The position numbers were made by a program, and so were the translations under genes. A stretch of 51,541 nucleotides of DNA from Spirochaetales bacterium. Its GTDB lineage: Bacteria; Spirochaetota; Spirochaetia; DSM-2461. Each line of letters begins with the position of its first letter. Within the stretch, counting starts at the first letter, position 1. Under the pieces are notes generated by a model that made no database searches, was not told where the DNA came from, and saw only the letters and a list, made by a program, of their open reading frames with translations. This document shows positions 32,570-40,634 of the stretch, piece after piece. The DNA is taken from the NCBI GenBank assembly GCA_016936555.1, contig JAFGXR010000025.1, forward strand, positions 1 through 51,541, read 5' to 3'.

Positions 32570-34027
32570 TTAAAAAGGTCCGAATCCGAACTGGACGGCT
32601 CCCCAGAGAAAAGCACAGGTCAGGACGAGCATGACCAGCTGAAGGGGAAATGTCCAGCGGATCCATTTGGGATAGGAGACGACTGTAAAGCCCAGCGCGA
32701 TGAGAAGCAGAGCATTGGAGGGGTATATCATATTGCTGAATCCGTCTCCGAAATCAAAGGCCAATACGGCGGTCTGTCTGGTTATTCCCACAAGATCGGC
32801 AAGAGGCGTCAGAATCGGCATCATAAGAAAAGCTTTGGCAGAAGCCGATCCGATGAAAAAATTCATCCCGAGGGTCAGGGCGTATACGAGGAAGGCCGCT
32901 GCGTCGGGCGATGCTTTGCTGATGGCTCCCGATGCCAGATAGAGAATGGTATCGGTAATCTGAGCCTGATCTATGATATGCTTGACACTGTAAGCCATGA
33001 GAACGAGGAGAATTCCCGGCAGGATTCCCAGAGTTCCCTTGCCGAAGAACCTCAGGATGTTCCGCCCCCTTATTCCCACGAGAAAAGCACTACCGATTCC
33101 TCCGATAAGAAAAAACAATCCCATTAGGGGGAAAGCCAGATCGGAAAGGGCTGAAACCATAGAAGAGAGGAGCACCATGATAATTGCGGCGGTCATGGAC
33201 AAGGTAAACCAGATAACCGCCCGGCTCATTTTCTTCTTTTCCGAACCGGAAAGTTTTGTTTTCTGTAATTCTCCATCCGTTCTTTTTACTTCCAGATCCT
33301 CTTTGTAGACGATGGAAAGTCCCGGTTTTCTCTCGATCTTCTTCGCATAGGTACTGACGAATAGATAGACGAAAAAGTAAACGACAACGAAAAAGATAAT
33401 TCGGTACCAGGCTCCGGAAAAAAGGGGAAGCTCGGCGATTTTCTGGGCAACCCCTATGGTAAAGGGATTAGTCACCGCCGATGAAAAGCCGAAAGCCAGA
33501 GGCATCAGGCTCATCCCGAGTCCCGTCAGCGAGTCCCAGCCCAGGGAATGGGCCAGCGGCACGATAAAGAGAATCAGCGGAACCAGCCCTTCGTAAATCC
33601 CCAGAAATGAAGCGAGAAACATAAAGAGAAAAATAATCATGGCCATAAGGAGGTATTTGCGGCTTCTGAATTTTTCAACGAGCTCATCGAGAATATAGGT
33701 AATAACTCCGGCGGTCTCCAACACCGTTACGGAACCGCTTATAAAAATGATAAGCAGGGAAAGAGTGATAATCGTGAGGCTGTCAGCCCCCCATAAAACC
33801 TCAACCGGAGCAGTGAGCCAGCGCCAGATCGGGTAATCAGGAGCTTCGGTATAATGAAAAGAGCCGCTGACGACCACCTCTCTGGCACCGTCTACAACTC
33901 TGTCAAAACGGCCCGCCGGCAGAATCCGTCCCATAATTCCTGAGATGATCATAAGCACGAAAATGATTATGACTGAGCCGAGAAAGGCTTTTTTCCCTAT
34001 TTTTACTGAACTTTCGCTATTTCCCAT
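32570..34027 (-). CDS. YfcC/DcuC-family membrane transporter
   Basis: 485 aa with about 12 TM helices (PF03606, C4-dicarboxylate anaerobic carrier family; YfcC subgroup). Features: LPAGRFDR near residue 35, GIYEGLVPLILF, FGFSSAVTNPFTIGVAQ and the C-terminal FIGSASAKAFLMMPILTPLAD and FGDGFSNMIYPSN. A polar loop near residues 230-265 separates the two halves. The substrate is unknown; relatives move amino acids, peptides or dicarboxylates. It follows the M20 peptidase gene by 15 bp with a GGAACGGG site, so uptake and hydrolysis are probably linked. It ends 1 bp from the convergent beta-barrel gene. Confidence 0.85.
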   Translation of the reverse strand: MGNSESSVKIGKKAFLGSVIIIFVLMIISGIMGRILPAGRFDRVVDGAREVVVSGSFHYTEAPDYPIWRWLTAPVEVLWGADSLTIITLSLLIIFISGSVTVLETAGVITYILDELVEKFRSRKYLLMAMIIFLFMFLASFLGIYEGLVPLILFIVPLAHSLGWDSLTGLGMSLMPLAFGFSSAVTNPFTIGVAQKIAELPLFSGAWYRIIFFVVVYFFVYLFVSTYAKKIERKPGLSIVYKEDLEVKRTDGELQKTKLSGSEKKKMSRAVIWFTLSMTAAIIMVLLSSMVSALSDLAFPLMGLFFLIGGIGSAFLVGIRGRNILRFFGKGTLGILPGILLVLMAYSVKHIIDQAQITDTILYLASGAISKASPDAAAFLVYALTLGMNFFIGSASAKAFLMMPILTPLADLVGITRQTAVLAFDFGDGFSNMIYPSNALLLIALGFTVVSYPKWIRWTFPLQLVMLVLTCAFLWGAVQFGFGPF

Positions 34028-34042
34028 CTATTTTCCCGTTCC

Positions 34043-35491
34043 TTAAATTTCATTCAATAAAGTCATGTAGAACTGTATGGCTTTTCTATAGTTTTCCCGG
34101 GATATCCTCTCATCGGCGCTGTGGATAAGGGCGATTTCTTCGCTTTTCAGGCTCATGGGGGAAAAACGGTAAATGTTCCTGCAGACATGTCTGTAGTGTT
34201 TGGAGTCCGTAGCGCCGGTCATCATATAGGGTGCCGTAACAGCCCCTTTAAAAACTCCTGCTATGACAGATTCTATCAGCCTGTACGGTTCATTATACAG
34301 TTCCGACTCCTCCACAGGATCATTGGAATCGTTCATGCTGCAGTTTTCCACTGTTACCGGTTGATGCTTCAATATCTCCGAGACCCTTTTTACCGTACTG
34401 TCCACTGTTTCCCCGGGAAGAATCCTCAGATTGATAATCGCTTCTCCAGAGGAGGGAAGAACATTCTCTTTTTTTCCCGAACGGATAATCGTCACAGCCT
34501 GAGTCGTGCGAACCAGAGCTGCCGTCTGGTCACCGGCGAGAAGCAGTTTTTTAATGACCGGAGAAAAGATACGCTGATTGGCCAGAACCATGGCGACAGG
34601 AAAACTCACAAAAGGGACAATCCCTTTCAGAAAGGCTTCCACTGTGGGTGTCAGTTTTGCCGGGAAAGGGCGGTTTTCCACTGTAGCCACGGCCCGGGCA
34701 ATTATCCCCGCCGCACTGTGGGCAGGGGGCATGGAGGAGTGTCCCCCCTTCCCTTCCGCGGCGATCCGGATATTGACATATCCCTTCTCTGATATACCGA
34801 CCAGGGCCAGAGGCTCTTTGACCATGGCCAGGGCGTTCTCGGCGACAACGCCCCCCTCATCGAGGAGCCATTCAAACTCTATCCCCTTCTCCCGGAAATA
34901 GACGCTCATTCTGCCGGCTCCTTCCGATCCCTGGGTTTCTTCGTCGCCTCCGAAAGCGAAATACACGGTTCGGTCGGGTGCATAACCGCCTGCAAGAAGC
35001 TGCTCAGCCGACTCCAGCAAAGCTGTAAAGGTATTTTTCGTATCCAGTGTTCCGCGCCCCCAGATAAATCCTTCTTTTTCTTCACCGGCGAAAGGTTCTA
35101 CGGACCATTTTTCCGGAACGACGGGAACCACGTCGTAATGGGCCAGAAGTAGAACAGGTTTCAGGGAATGCTCTTTTCCAGTCCATTTGATAATGCAGGA
35201 ATAATCATTCAGGAGCTCCATCTCAAGAGATGAACTCACCCGAGGATAGTTTTCATGTATGAAAGGGATGATTTTTCTGAATTCCCTCAGATCGTTCAGA
35301 GAATAATCACTGTGACTCACGGACTTTATAGCCACAGCCCGCTTCAGTTTATCGACCACCTGATCCGATAGTTCAAAAGGAAGGGGTTCGATTTTCCCAA
35401 AATCCTGCCCGCGGAACCTCAATGTATTGAGTATCAGAACAACTGTAATGACAAGGAGAACAGCGACAATTGTGTACATCATGTGATCCAT
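34043..35491 (-). CDS. Membrane-anchored M20 metallopeptidase (carboxypeptidase S/PM20D1-like)
   Basis: 482 aa. A single N-terminal TM segment (residues 5-22) is followed by an M20 catalytic domain. Zinc-site motifs: AHYDVVPV (HxD), WGRGTLDTKN, FGGDEETQG (Glu-Glu), WLLDEGG, and the C-terminal TGATDSKHYR with the last His. The dimerisation domain is inserted at about 240-350. Relatives are carboxypeptidase S and PM20D1, which hydrolyse peptides or N-acyl amino acids. Paired with the YfcC transporter downstream. PM20D1-type activity would release fatty acids for the kinase encoded nearby, but this is speculative. Confidence 0.88.
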   Translation of the reverse strand: MDHMMYTIVAVLLVITVVLILNTLRFRGQDFGKIEPLPFELSDQVVDKLKRAVAIKSVSHSDYSLNDLREFRKIIPFIHENYPRVSSSLEMELLNDYSCIIKWTGKEHSLKPVLLLAHYDVVPVVPEKWSVEPFAGEEKEGFIWGRGTLDTKNTFTALLESAEQLLAGGYAPDRTVYFAFGGDEETQGSEGAGRMSVYFREKGIEFEWLLDEGGVVAENALAMVKEPLALVGISEKGYVNIRIAAEGKGGHSSMPPAHSAAGIIARAVATVENRPFPAKLTPTVEAFLKGIVPFVSFPVAMVLANQRIFSPVIKKLLLAGDQTAALVRTTQAVTIIRSGKKENVLPSSGEAIINLRILPGETVDSTVKRVSEILKHQPVTVENCSMNDSNDPVEESELYNEPYRLIESVIAGVFKGAVTAPYMMTGATDSKHYRHVCRNIYRFSPMSLKSEEIALIHSADERISRENYRKAIQFYMTLLNEI

Positions 35492-35604
35492 ACTACTCTA
35501 AACTCTGCTGTTGAGACAGAAAAAAAAATGCTGAACTTCTTCAAAGGGAAAAAAACAGGGAATCTCATAATGAGACGCCTCTTACTCTAGAAAAAAAAAT
35601 CACC

Positions 35605-37215
35605 TTGATCCTCAACCGCCTATTCGGATTCGAACCTGTCGATCAGGAAGAGGAGATCGATAGGGCTGAAATGAAAAAGAGATTGGATATTACGCAGCAA
35701 TGGCATTTTTTTCATCTCTGCAGCAGCTGCGATATCTTCGATTATTCTGTGCTCATCCGGGGAGAGAAGATTCAGAAAGAACAGATAACCCATCTCCTGA
35801 ATGAGACTGTAGCCCTCGAAGTTCTTCCCGGAACACTGACCGAAGAGGACATTGAGCCTTTATTCTGGATATGGGGTGAAACCGCGGTCGTGGCGGGACG
35901 GGAAAACAGATTTTTCATAGTAAAATCTCATTGCGGCGAAAATGACCAGAAGGACAGCAAATGCCTTAGGATATGCCGAAGCCGGGAATTTACATTCGGA
36001 CATTACCTGATTCCCGAATTATCGATCGGAAGCTCGTTTATCAACCGCGATTTTCAGCAACTCTGTTTTGCCCCTGAAGCCCTGGTCTCCGAGGGCAACA
36101 GTCTTTTCCATTGCATGTTCCGGATCGATGAGAGAGATGTTCCGTGCTTTTACACATTTCGGGGACAGAGTCCGTCAATAGACACGCTGTCAGCCCGGCT
36201 GATGAAATCACAGAAGGAAAGCCTCAGCCGCCTGTTGAATAAAGAGGTTGCGATCAGCACCGCCGGTCCCCTTTCCCCCGGTGCGGAGAAAACCCCCGAA
36301 GGATACGAATTGGAGGGGCATCTTTATTCTTCCGGGGGAACACTCCCTTACCGTTTCAGGTTTCCCCGGAAACTTCTCAATCTGCTGCCGGATCAGGAGT
36401 GTTCAACCATCAAAGGAAAAATTCTTCAGACAAACCGACTCCTCTTCCGCGGGGATTTTGATTCTTTTCATCTTTCGGGCAACAGGTTTCTTCTTGATGA
36501 CCTCCTGACACTGGCCGGTACCAGAGATCTCAATATCATCTGTCAGAATTTTGTACTCTCCAACTCCTTGTCGGGAGAAGATCTGAGAAAGCTCTTCTAC
36601 TATAAAATCCCCAGGGGCGGAAAAGACCGCATGACGTCCCTTCCCTTCTCAAGCCGTCAGAAACTTCTGGAACACCTTCCCCTGCGGATCCGGGAGGAAT
36701 TTATAACAGTTCAAAGCGGCTCGGAAAATATCGATGAGCTCCTGGACCGCAACAGCCGGCTCCTCGAAGAACTTTTTAAGGGGATTTCCGAAGGCAAGCT
36801 CCTCCTCAGTTCCAATATAAAGCTGATATTGCAAAGAGAAACCGGAACAAAGCTTCGGGAAAACGGTTTGGTCCGCTTGAAAAAACTGATGAGCAAAATG
36901 GGAACCTATCATTCTCTGATGCGCCTTGATGGCAAAACGATTCAGATTTTTCTCGGTACACTCAATCACAGGGTTCTCTGCGATCTCTTTGTCTACCAGC
37001 CTAAAAATATCGTACAACTGAAACAGTATCTGAGCCGCAACCGCTTCAATGAACTGATGGAGGATATCCGGTACACACAAAACAGGATAAAAACAGATCA
37101 GATCGACATAAACCGGGTTTGTGACAGCATAGAGAGATTCAACAGGGAAGCAGCCGCCTTTATCCGAAAGGAAAAAGAGAAGAATCGTAGAGACGCCGGA
37201 AAAAACCGACTATAA
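35605..37215 (+). CDS. Large protein of unknown function with FliG-C-like C-terminal domain
   Basis: 536 aa from a TTG at 35605; an ATG at 35671 with AGGG 5 nt upstream is an equally good start (514 aa). The first 430 residues match nothing I know; they include HLCSSCDIFDY early on and no TM helix. Residues 438-525 align by eye with the C-terminal rotor domain of FliG: LDGKTIQIFLGTLNHRVLCDLF parallels LDDRSIQ...REVD...LALAL, and ELMEDIRYTQNRIK..QIDINRVCDSI parallels the LLKDELEYMGPVRLKDVEEAQQKI helix pair. The charged torque residues (REVD) are lost. It may be a FliG-derived structural or motility protein. No flagellar gene is adjacent. Confidence 0.55.
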   Translation: MILNRLFGFEPVDQEEEIDRAEMKKRLDITQQWHFFHLCSSCDIFDYSVLIRGEKIQKEQITHLLNETVALEVLPGTLTEEDIEPLFWIWGETAVVAGRENRFFIVKSHCGENDQKDSKCLRICRSREFTFGHYLIPELSIGSSFINRDFQQLCFAPEALVSEGNSLFHCMFRIDERDVPCFYTFRGQSPSIDTLSARLMKSQKESLSRLLNKEVAISTAGPLSPGAEKTPEGYELEGHLYSSGGTLPYRFRFPRKLLNLLPDQECSTIKGKILQTNRLLFRGDFDSFHLSGNRFLLDDLLTLAGTRDLNIICQNFVLSNSLSGEDLRKLFYYKIPRGGKDRMTSLPFSSRQKLLEHLPLRIREEFITVQSGSENIDELLDRNSRLLEELFKGISEGKLLLSSNIKLILQRETGTKLRENGLVRLKKLMSKMGTYHSLMRLDGKTIQIFLGTLNHRVLCDLFVYQPKNIVQLKQYLSRNRFNELMEDIRYTQNRIKTDQIDINRVCDSIERFNREAAAFIRKEKEKNRRDAGKNRL

Positions 37216-37223
37216 GACGAAAT

Positions 37224-37247
37224 AAGGGGCTGTCCCGACAGCCCCTT
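37224..37247. terminator. Bidirectional hairpin between convergent genes
   Basis: Perfect 10-bp stem AAGGGGCTGT/ACAGCCCCTT with loop CCCG, placed between the stops of the FliG-C-like gene (plus) and pyk (minus). The T tract is poor on both sides (ATTTCG on the minus strand), so termination may be partial. Confidence 0.65.
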
Positions 37248-37263
37248 GGTAATCAAGAATTAA

Positions 37264-38679
37264 TCAGCTGAGTGTGTTTTTCACACAGTTGGCCACCGTG
37301 TTGATTTCAATAAAATCGGCCGCCTCCGTGGACTGGGGATTTCCCGCCATAAGCACAACCATATCACTGATATTCAAGTCCGTTTCCTTAACCAGATGAT
37401 TGAGGTTTCTGGTGGTCAGGTCGTTGATTGTCTCGGCGGCTTCGATATAGTGGGCGTCAAGACCGTAGATCAGAGACATGCGGCGCATAACCTCTTCTTT
37501 GTGGCACATGACGTATATGGGAACATGGCTTCTATGGGAAGCCAGGATTCTGGCTGAATAACCGGAGTGCGTATCGGCGACGATGGCCGTAACGGGAAGC
37601 TGGGTTGCCGCCTTAACCGCGTTTCTGGCCAGAAAACTCCTGACTGTGGAATCGCGGTAGCCTTTGCAGGAAAGGGCCTGTGATTTCTGGGATTCCACTT
37701 TACGGGCGATGGAAGCCATGGTCTGGACCGCTTCCACGGGGTAGTCGCCGTATGCCGTCTCGCCGGAGAGCATCAGAGCATCGGTTCCGTCGAACACGGC
37801 GTTGGCCACATCGCTGACTTCCGCTCTGGTGGGGCGGGGATTTTTGATCATGGTGTGGAGCATCTGTGTCGCCGTGATAACAGGCTGAGCTCTTTTAATA
37901 CAGATATCGATGATTTTCTTCTGGGCTACGGGAACCTCTTCAGCGGGGATTTCGATTCCCAGGTCACCACGGGCAATCATGACACCGTAGGCGTGGTCGA
38001 GAATCTCTTCGATATTGTCGACGCCTTCGCGGTTTTCGATTTTGGCGATAATCTTCGCTTTGCTACCGAATTTATCGAGAATAGCCTGAACATCGAGGAC
38101 ATCCTGTTTGTTTCTGACAAAAGAATGGGCAATGAAATCAAGATTGTTTTCGGCCGCGAATTTGATGTAATCCTTATCTTTCTGAGTCAGTGAGGGCAGC
38201 TGAATGGACACATCGGGAACATTGACGCTTTTATTGTTTTTAATCTCTCCGTCGTTGAGGACTTCGCAGACCAGGGCGCCGTCTTTCTTTTCAACGACCT
38301 TCATTCCTGTTTCGCCGTCATCGATGAGAATGATATTTCCCACATTCACATCTTTGACAAATCCGGAGTAATTCACTTTAAAACAGACTTTGTCTTTCAG
38401 GATTTTATCGCTGATAACAACTTCATCACCTTCTTTTACCGAAAGAGCTGACTCCATTTCACAGGTTCTGACTTCCGGTCCCTTCGTATCGAGAAGAAGG
38501 GCTATCTTCGATGATACTCTCCGGACATTTTCAATAACTTTCAACGTGTCCTCATGAGTCTGATGGGCTGTGTTCAGACGGACCACATCCATTCCGCTCT
38601 CATGCAATTCCTTCAGGAAATCGACATCGCATTTCAGGTCCGAGATTGTGGCGACAATCTTGGTGTGTTTTCTCTTCAT
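37264..38679 (-). CDS. pyk: Pyruvate kinase
   Basis: 471 aa. Converts phosphoenolpyruvate and ADP to pyruvate and ATP, the last glycolytic step, feeding pyruvate formate-lyase. Motifs: TKIVATISD at the N-terminus (usually TKIVATIGP), RLNTAHQTHED (usually RLNFSHG), LDTKGPEVRT, the active-site block MIARGDLGIEIPAEEVPVAQK and the following TQMLHTMIKNPRPTRAEVSDVANAVFDGTDALMLSGETAYG. The slightly divergent N-terminal motifs resemble a pyruvate kinase clade seen in spirochaetes and relatives. The ATG has no Shine-Dalgarno site, but TAAAAT ends 6 nt upstream. Confidence 0.93.
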   Translation of the reverse strand: MKRKHTKIVATISDLKCDVDFLKELHESGMDVVRLNTAHQTHEDTLKVIENVRRVSSKIALLLDTKGPEVRTCEMESALSVKEGDEVVISDKILKDKVCFKVNYSGFVKDVNVGNIILIDDGETGMKVVEKKDGALVCEVLNDGEIKNNKSVNVPDVSIQLPSLTQKDKDYIKFAAENNLDFIAHSFVRNKQDVLDVQAILDKFGSKAKIIAKIENREGVDNIEEILDHAYGVMIARGDLGIEIPAEEVPVAQKKIIDICIKRAQPVITATQMLHTMIKNPRPTRAEVSDVANAVFDGTDALMLSGETAYGDYPVEAVQTMASIARKVESQKSQALSCKGYRDSTVRSFLARNAVKAATQLPVTAIVADTHSGYSARILASHRSHVPIYVMCHKEEVMRRMSLIYGLDAHYIEAAETINDLTTRNLNHLVKETDLNISDMVVLMAGNPQSTEAADFIEINTVANCVKNTLS

Positions 38680-38685
38680 TTGTTA

Positions 38686-38715
38686 ATTTTACTCCGCTTG
38701 ATTTTCATGGTTGAA
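38686..38715 (-). promoter_or_regulatory. Possible leaderless promoter of pyk
   Basis: On the minus strand TAAAAT at 38686-38691 ends 6 nt before the ATG at 38679. The -35-like TTCAAC at 38710-38715, 18 nt further upstream, is weak. The remaining intergenic stretch to 38816 shows nothing else I can name. Confidence 0.4.
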
Positions 38716-38816
38716 ATGATAAAGATATGGCCTTCACGTGTCAATGAACCGGAGTTTTAGACTCGATTTTTCTTTACAAGAAAGAGAAAACGTGTTAATT
38801 AAATCAGTTCTTTATT

Positions 38817-40538
38817 TCAATAGGGAAGCCTGATGATAAAACGGGCGCCTTCCCCGGGATGGGATTCCACTTCCATTTCGCCATTGTGATTTTCCGTGAT
38901 GATAAAATAGGATACGCTTAAGCCCAGTCCCGTACCGACACCGACTTCCTTGGTGGTGAAAAAAGGTTCGAAGACGCGCTTCCGCGTATTCTCATCCATA
39001 CCCGGCCCGTTATCCTGTATTTCCATGCAGACCATTTTTCTCCCGTCGTCGCGATAGGTTCTGATGAGAAAGGTCGGTTTTTCCGTATCGGCTTTCTGCA
39101 TGGCCTGGGCGCCGTTTCTCAGAATATTGAGAAGCACCTGCTGTATTTTCCCCTGCTGACAGGGAACCATGGGGAGGTCTTCTGAAAAATCCTTTTCGAT
39201 ACTGACAAGTTTGAAGTCGTATTGTTTTTTCAAATCATAATCGGAGTATGCCAGTTCGAGTGTTTTATCAATGAGCTCGTTGACATTTCTGGTCGTGGAC
39301 TGTCCGTCGCTCTTCCGGGAAAAGGAGAGCATATTCTCGATAATTTCGGCGACGCGGCGTCCCGACTCGTTTATGGAATTGATCATTCTGGGGATTCCCC
39401 GGGAATCCATAAAGGCCTTAATGGCTTCCATGGTGGTTCCGGCTTCCTCAGCCGCTTTCACATTCCCCGGCATATCGAGGTTTTTGCCGAGCCTGTTTTC
39501 CATAACATGAGCGGTCTGCATCATACCGCCGAGGGGATTGTTGATTTCATGAGCCATACCCGCTGCCAGTCCGCCGACCGAAAGCATTTTCTCGCTCTGA
39601 ATCATCATCTCTTCGAGCCGGACTTTATTCGTCACATCGTCGAGCCGGATAACAGCCCCTTTCGCTCCCTCTTCCGTGAGAGGATAAATCGTTATATCGG
39701 CATAACGGATGTTTCCGTTTTCCTTGATGAGAACTTTCTGTTCCTGCTTTATATCACCGCTGTCTATGCTCTCCCGAATATAGACCATGCGGGTCTTCAT
39801 CTGAGGAATAAGAGAATCAATATAGCGGCCGACCGATTCATTCCGGTCGATTCCGGTCATTTCCTCAGCCGTTTTATTGCACTGGGTAATACGCCCTTCA
39901 GAATCGACGCTGATGAGAATCGAAGGCATGGAATCGATAATATTGGAAATATAGTTCCGGGCTTCTTTCAGCTCCATTTCTATCTTGATGCGCTCTTCGA
40001 TCTCCTCCTCCAGTTCTATGGTTCTTTCGCGGACACGGTGTTCAAGCTGGTGCTTGTCCCCCACAGTTTTGAGAAAGAGGATGACGACAAAATAGATGAG
40101 AATGAAGACGATAAAAGCATAGAAATAGATATAGATATTTTTATTGCGGTACGCTGCGGTCAGATAACCTATGACTTCATCGTCGTGAACGATATCAAAC
40201 TGCATGATGGTTTCGGGAATCAGTCCGATATTGTCGAGAAAACTGTCGAAGCCGGTGAATTCAGGCTCATCAATCTGCAGGAACTCCTCTCCGTTCAGTC
40301 CATAGATGGATATGCTTCCGAAGCTCTCTCTCTGGGACACGAGGGTCAGATATTTGAGCGGCCCCTGGGAATCAAGAGCCCAGTAATCCTCTTCGATCAC
40401 AATGGCGTGACGCTCCATCTCCCTTTCCTGCCAGCGCATTTTAAATTGATTGTAGAAGATGATAAAGAGAATAAAGCAGACTGAAATTAAAACAAAAAGA
40501 TAGAACGCTGTCCTTTTATTGCTCAAAATGGTCTCCAT
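38817..40538 (-). CDS. PAS-domain sensor histidine kinase (NtrB-like), orphan
   Basis: 573 aa. TM1 near residues 10-30, an extracytoplasmic part of about 90 residues, TM2 near 130-158, a coiled coil with many Glu residues, then a PAS domain (about 185-300, IDSMPSILISVDSEGRI). HisKA follows with phospho-acceptor His in GGLAAGMAHEINNPLGGM. The ATPase domain has N-box NILRNGAQAM, DNGPGMD and GTGLGLSVS. An insertion of about 40 residues lies just after the H-box. No response regulator is adjacent, so its partner is elsewhere. A TTGGAT-18-TATAAT promoter lies at 40557-40586 on the minus strand. Confidence 0.9.
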   Translation of the reverse strand: METILSNKRTAFYLFVLISVCFILFIIFYNQFKMRWQEREMERHAIVIEEDYWALDSQGPLKYLTLVSQRESFGSISIYGLNGEEFLQIDEPEFTGFDSFLDNIGLIPETIMQFDIVHDDEVIGYLTAAYRNKNIYIYFYAFIVFILIYFVVILFLKTVGDKHQLEHRVRERTIELEEEIEERIKIEMELKEARNYISNIIDSMPSILISVDSEGRITQCNKTAEEMTGIDRNESVGRYIDSLIPQMKTRMVYIRESIDSGDIKQEQKVLIKENGNIRYADITIYPLTEEGAKGAVIRLDDVTNKVRLEEMMIQSEKMLSVGGLAAGMAHEINNPLGGMMQTAHVMENRLGKNLDMPGNVKAAEEAGTTMEAIKAFMDSRGIPRMINSINESGRRVAEIIENMLSFSRKSDGQSTTRNVNELIDKTLELAYSDYDLKKQYDFKLVSIEKDFSEDLPMVPCQQGKIQQVLLNILRNGAQAMQKADTEKPTFLIRTYRDDGRKMVCMEIQDNGPGMDENTRKRVFEPFFTTKEVGVGTGLGLSVSYFIITENHNGEMEVESHPGEGARFIIRLPY

Positions 40539-40556
40539 GCCCTTATAGATGTTTTA

Positions 40557-40586
40557 ATTATAGAATAATCCCCTGCGGCAATCCAA
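40557..40586 (-). promoter_or_regulatory. Predicted promoter of the PAS histidine kinase gene
   Basis: On the minus strand: TTGGAT at 40581-40586, an 18-nt spacer and a perfect TATAAT at 40557-40562, 18 nt before the ATG. It implies a short leader of about 12 nt with AAGGGC close to the start codon. Confidence 0.45.
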
Positions 40587-40622
40587 TTCTTTTTTGAGAT
40601 TTCCTTTTCGGTGTCTTTTATG

Positions 40623-40628
40623 TACAAT
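40623..40628 (+). promoter_or_regulatory. -10 element of the molybdoenzyme gene
   Basis: TACAAT at 40623-40628 ends 6 nt before the ATG at 40635, the spacing seen at other genes here. No convincing -35 is present, so confidence is low. It favours 40635 over the upstream GTG at 40611. Confidence 0.35.
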
Positions 40629-40634
40629 GGCGCC

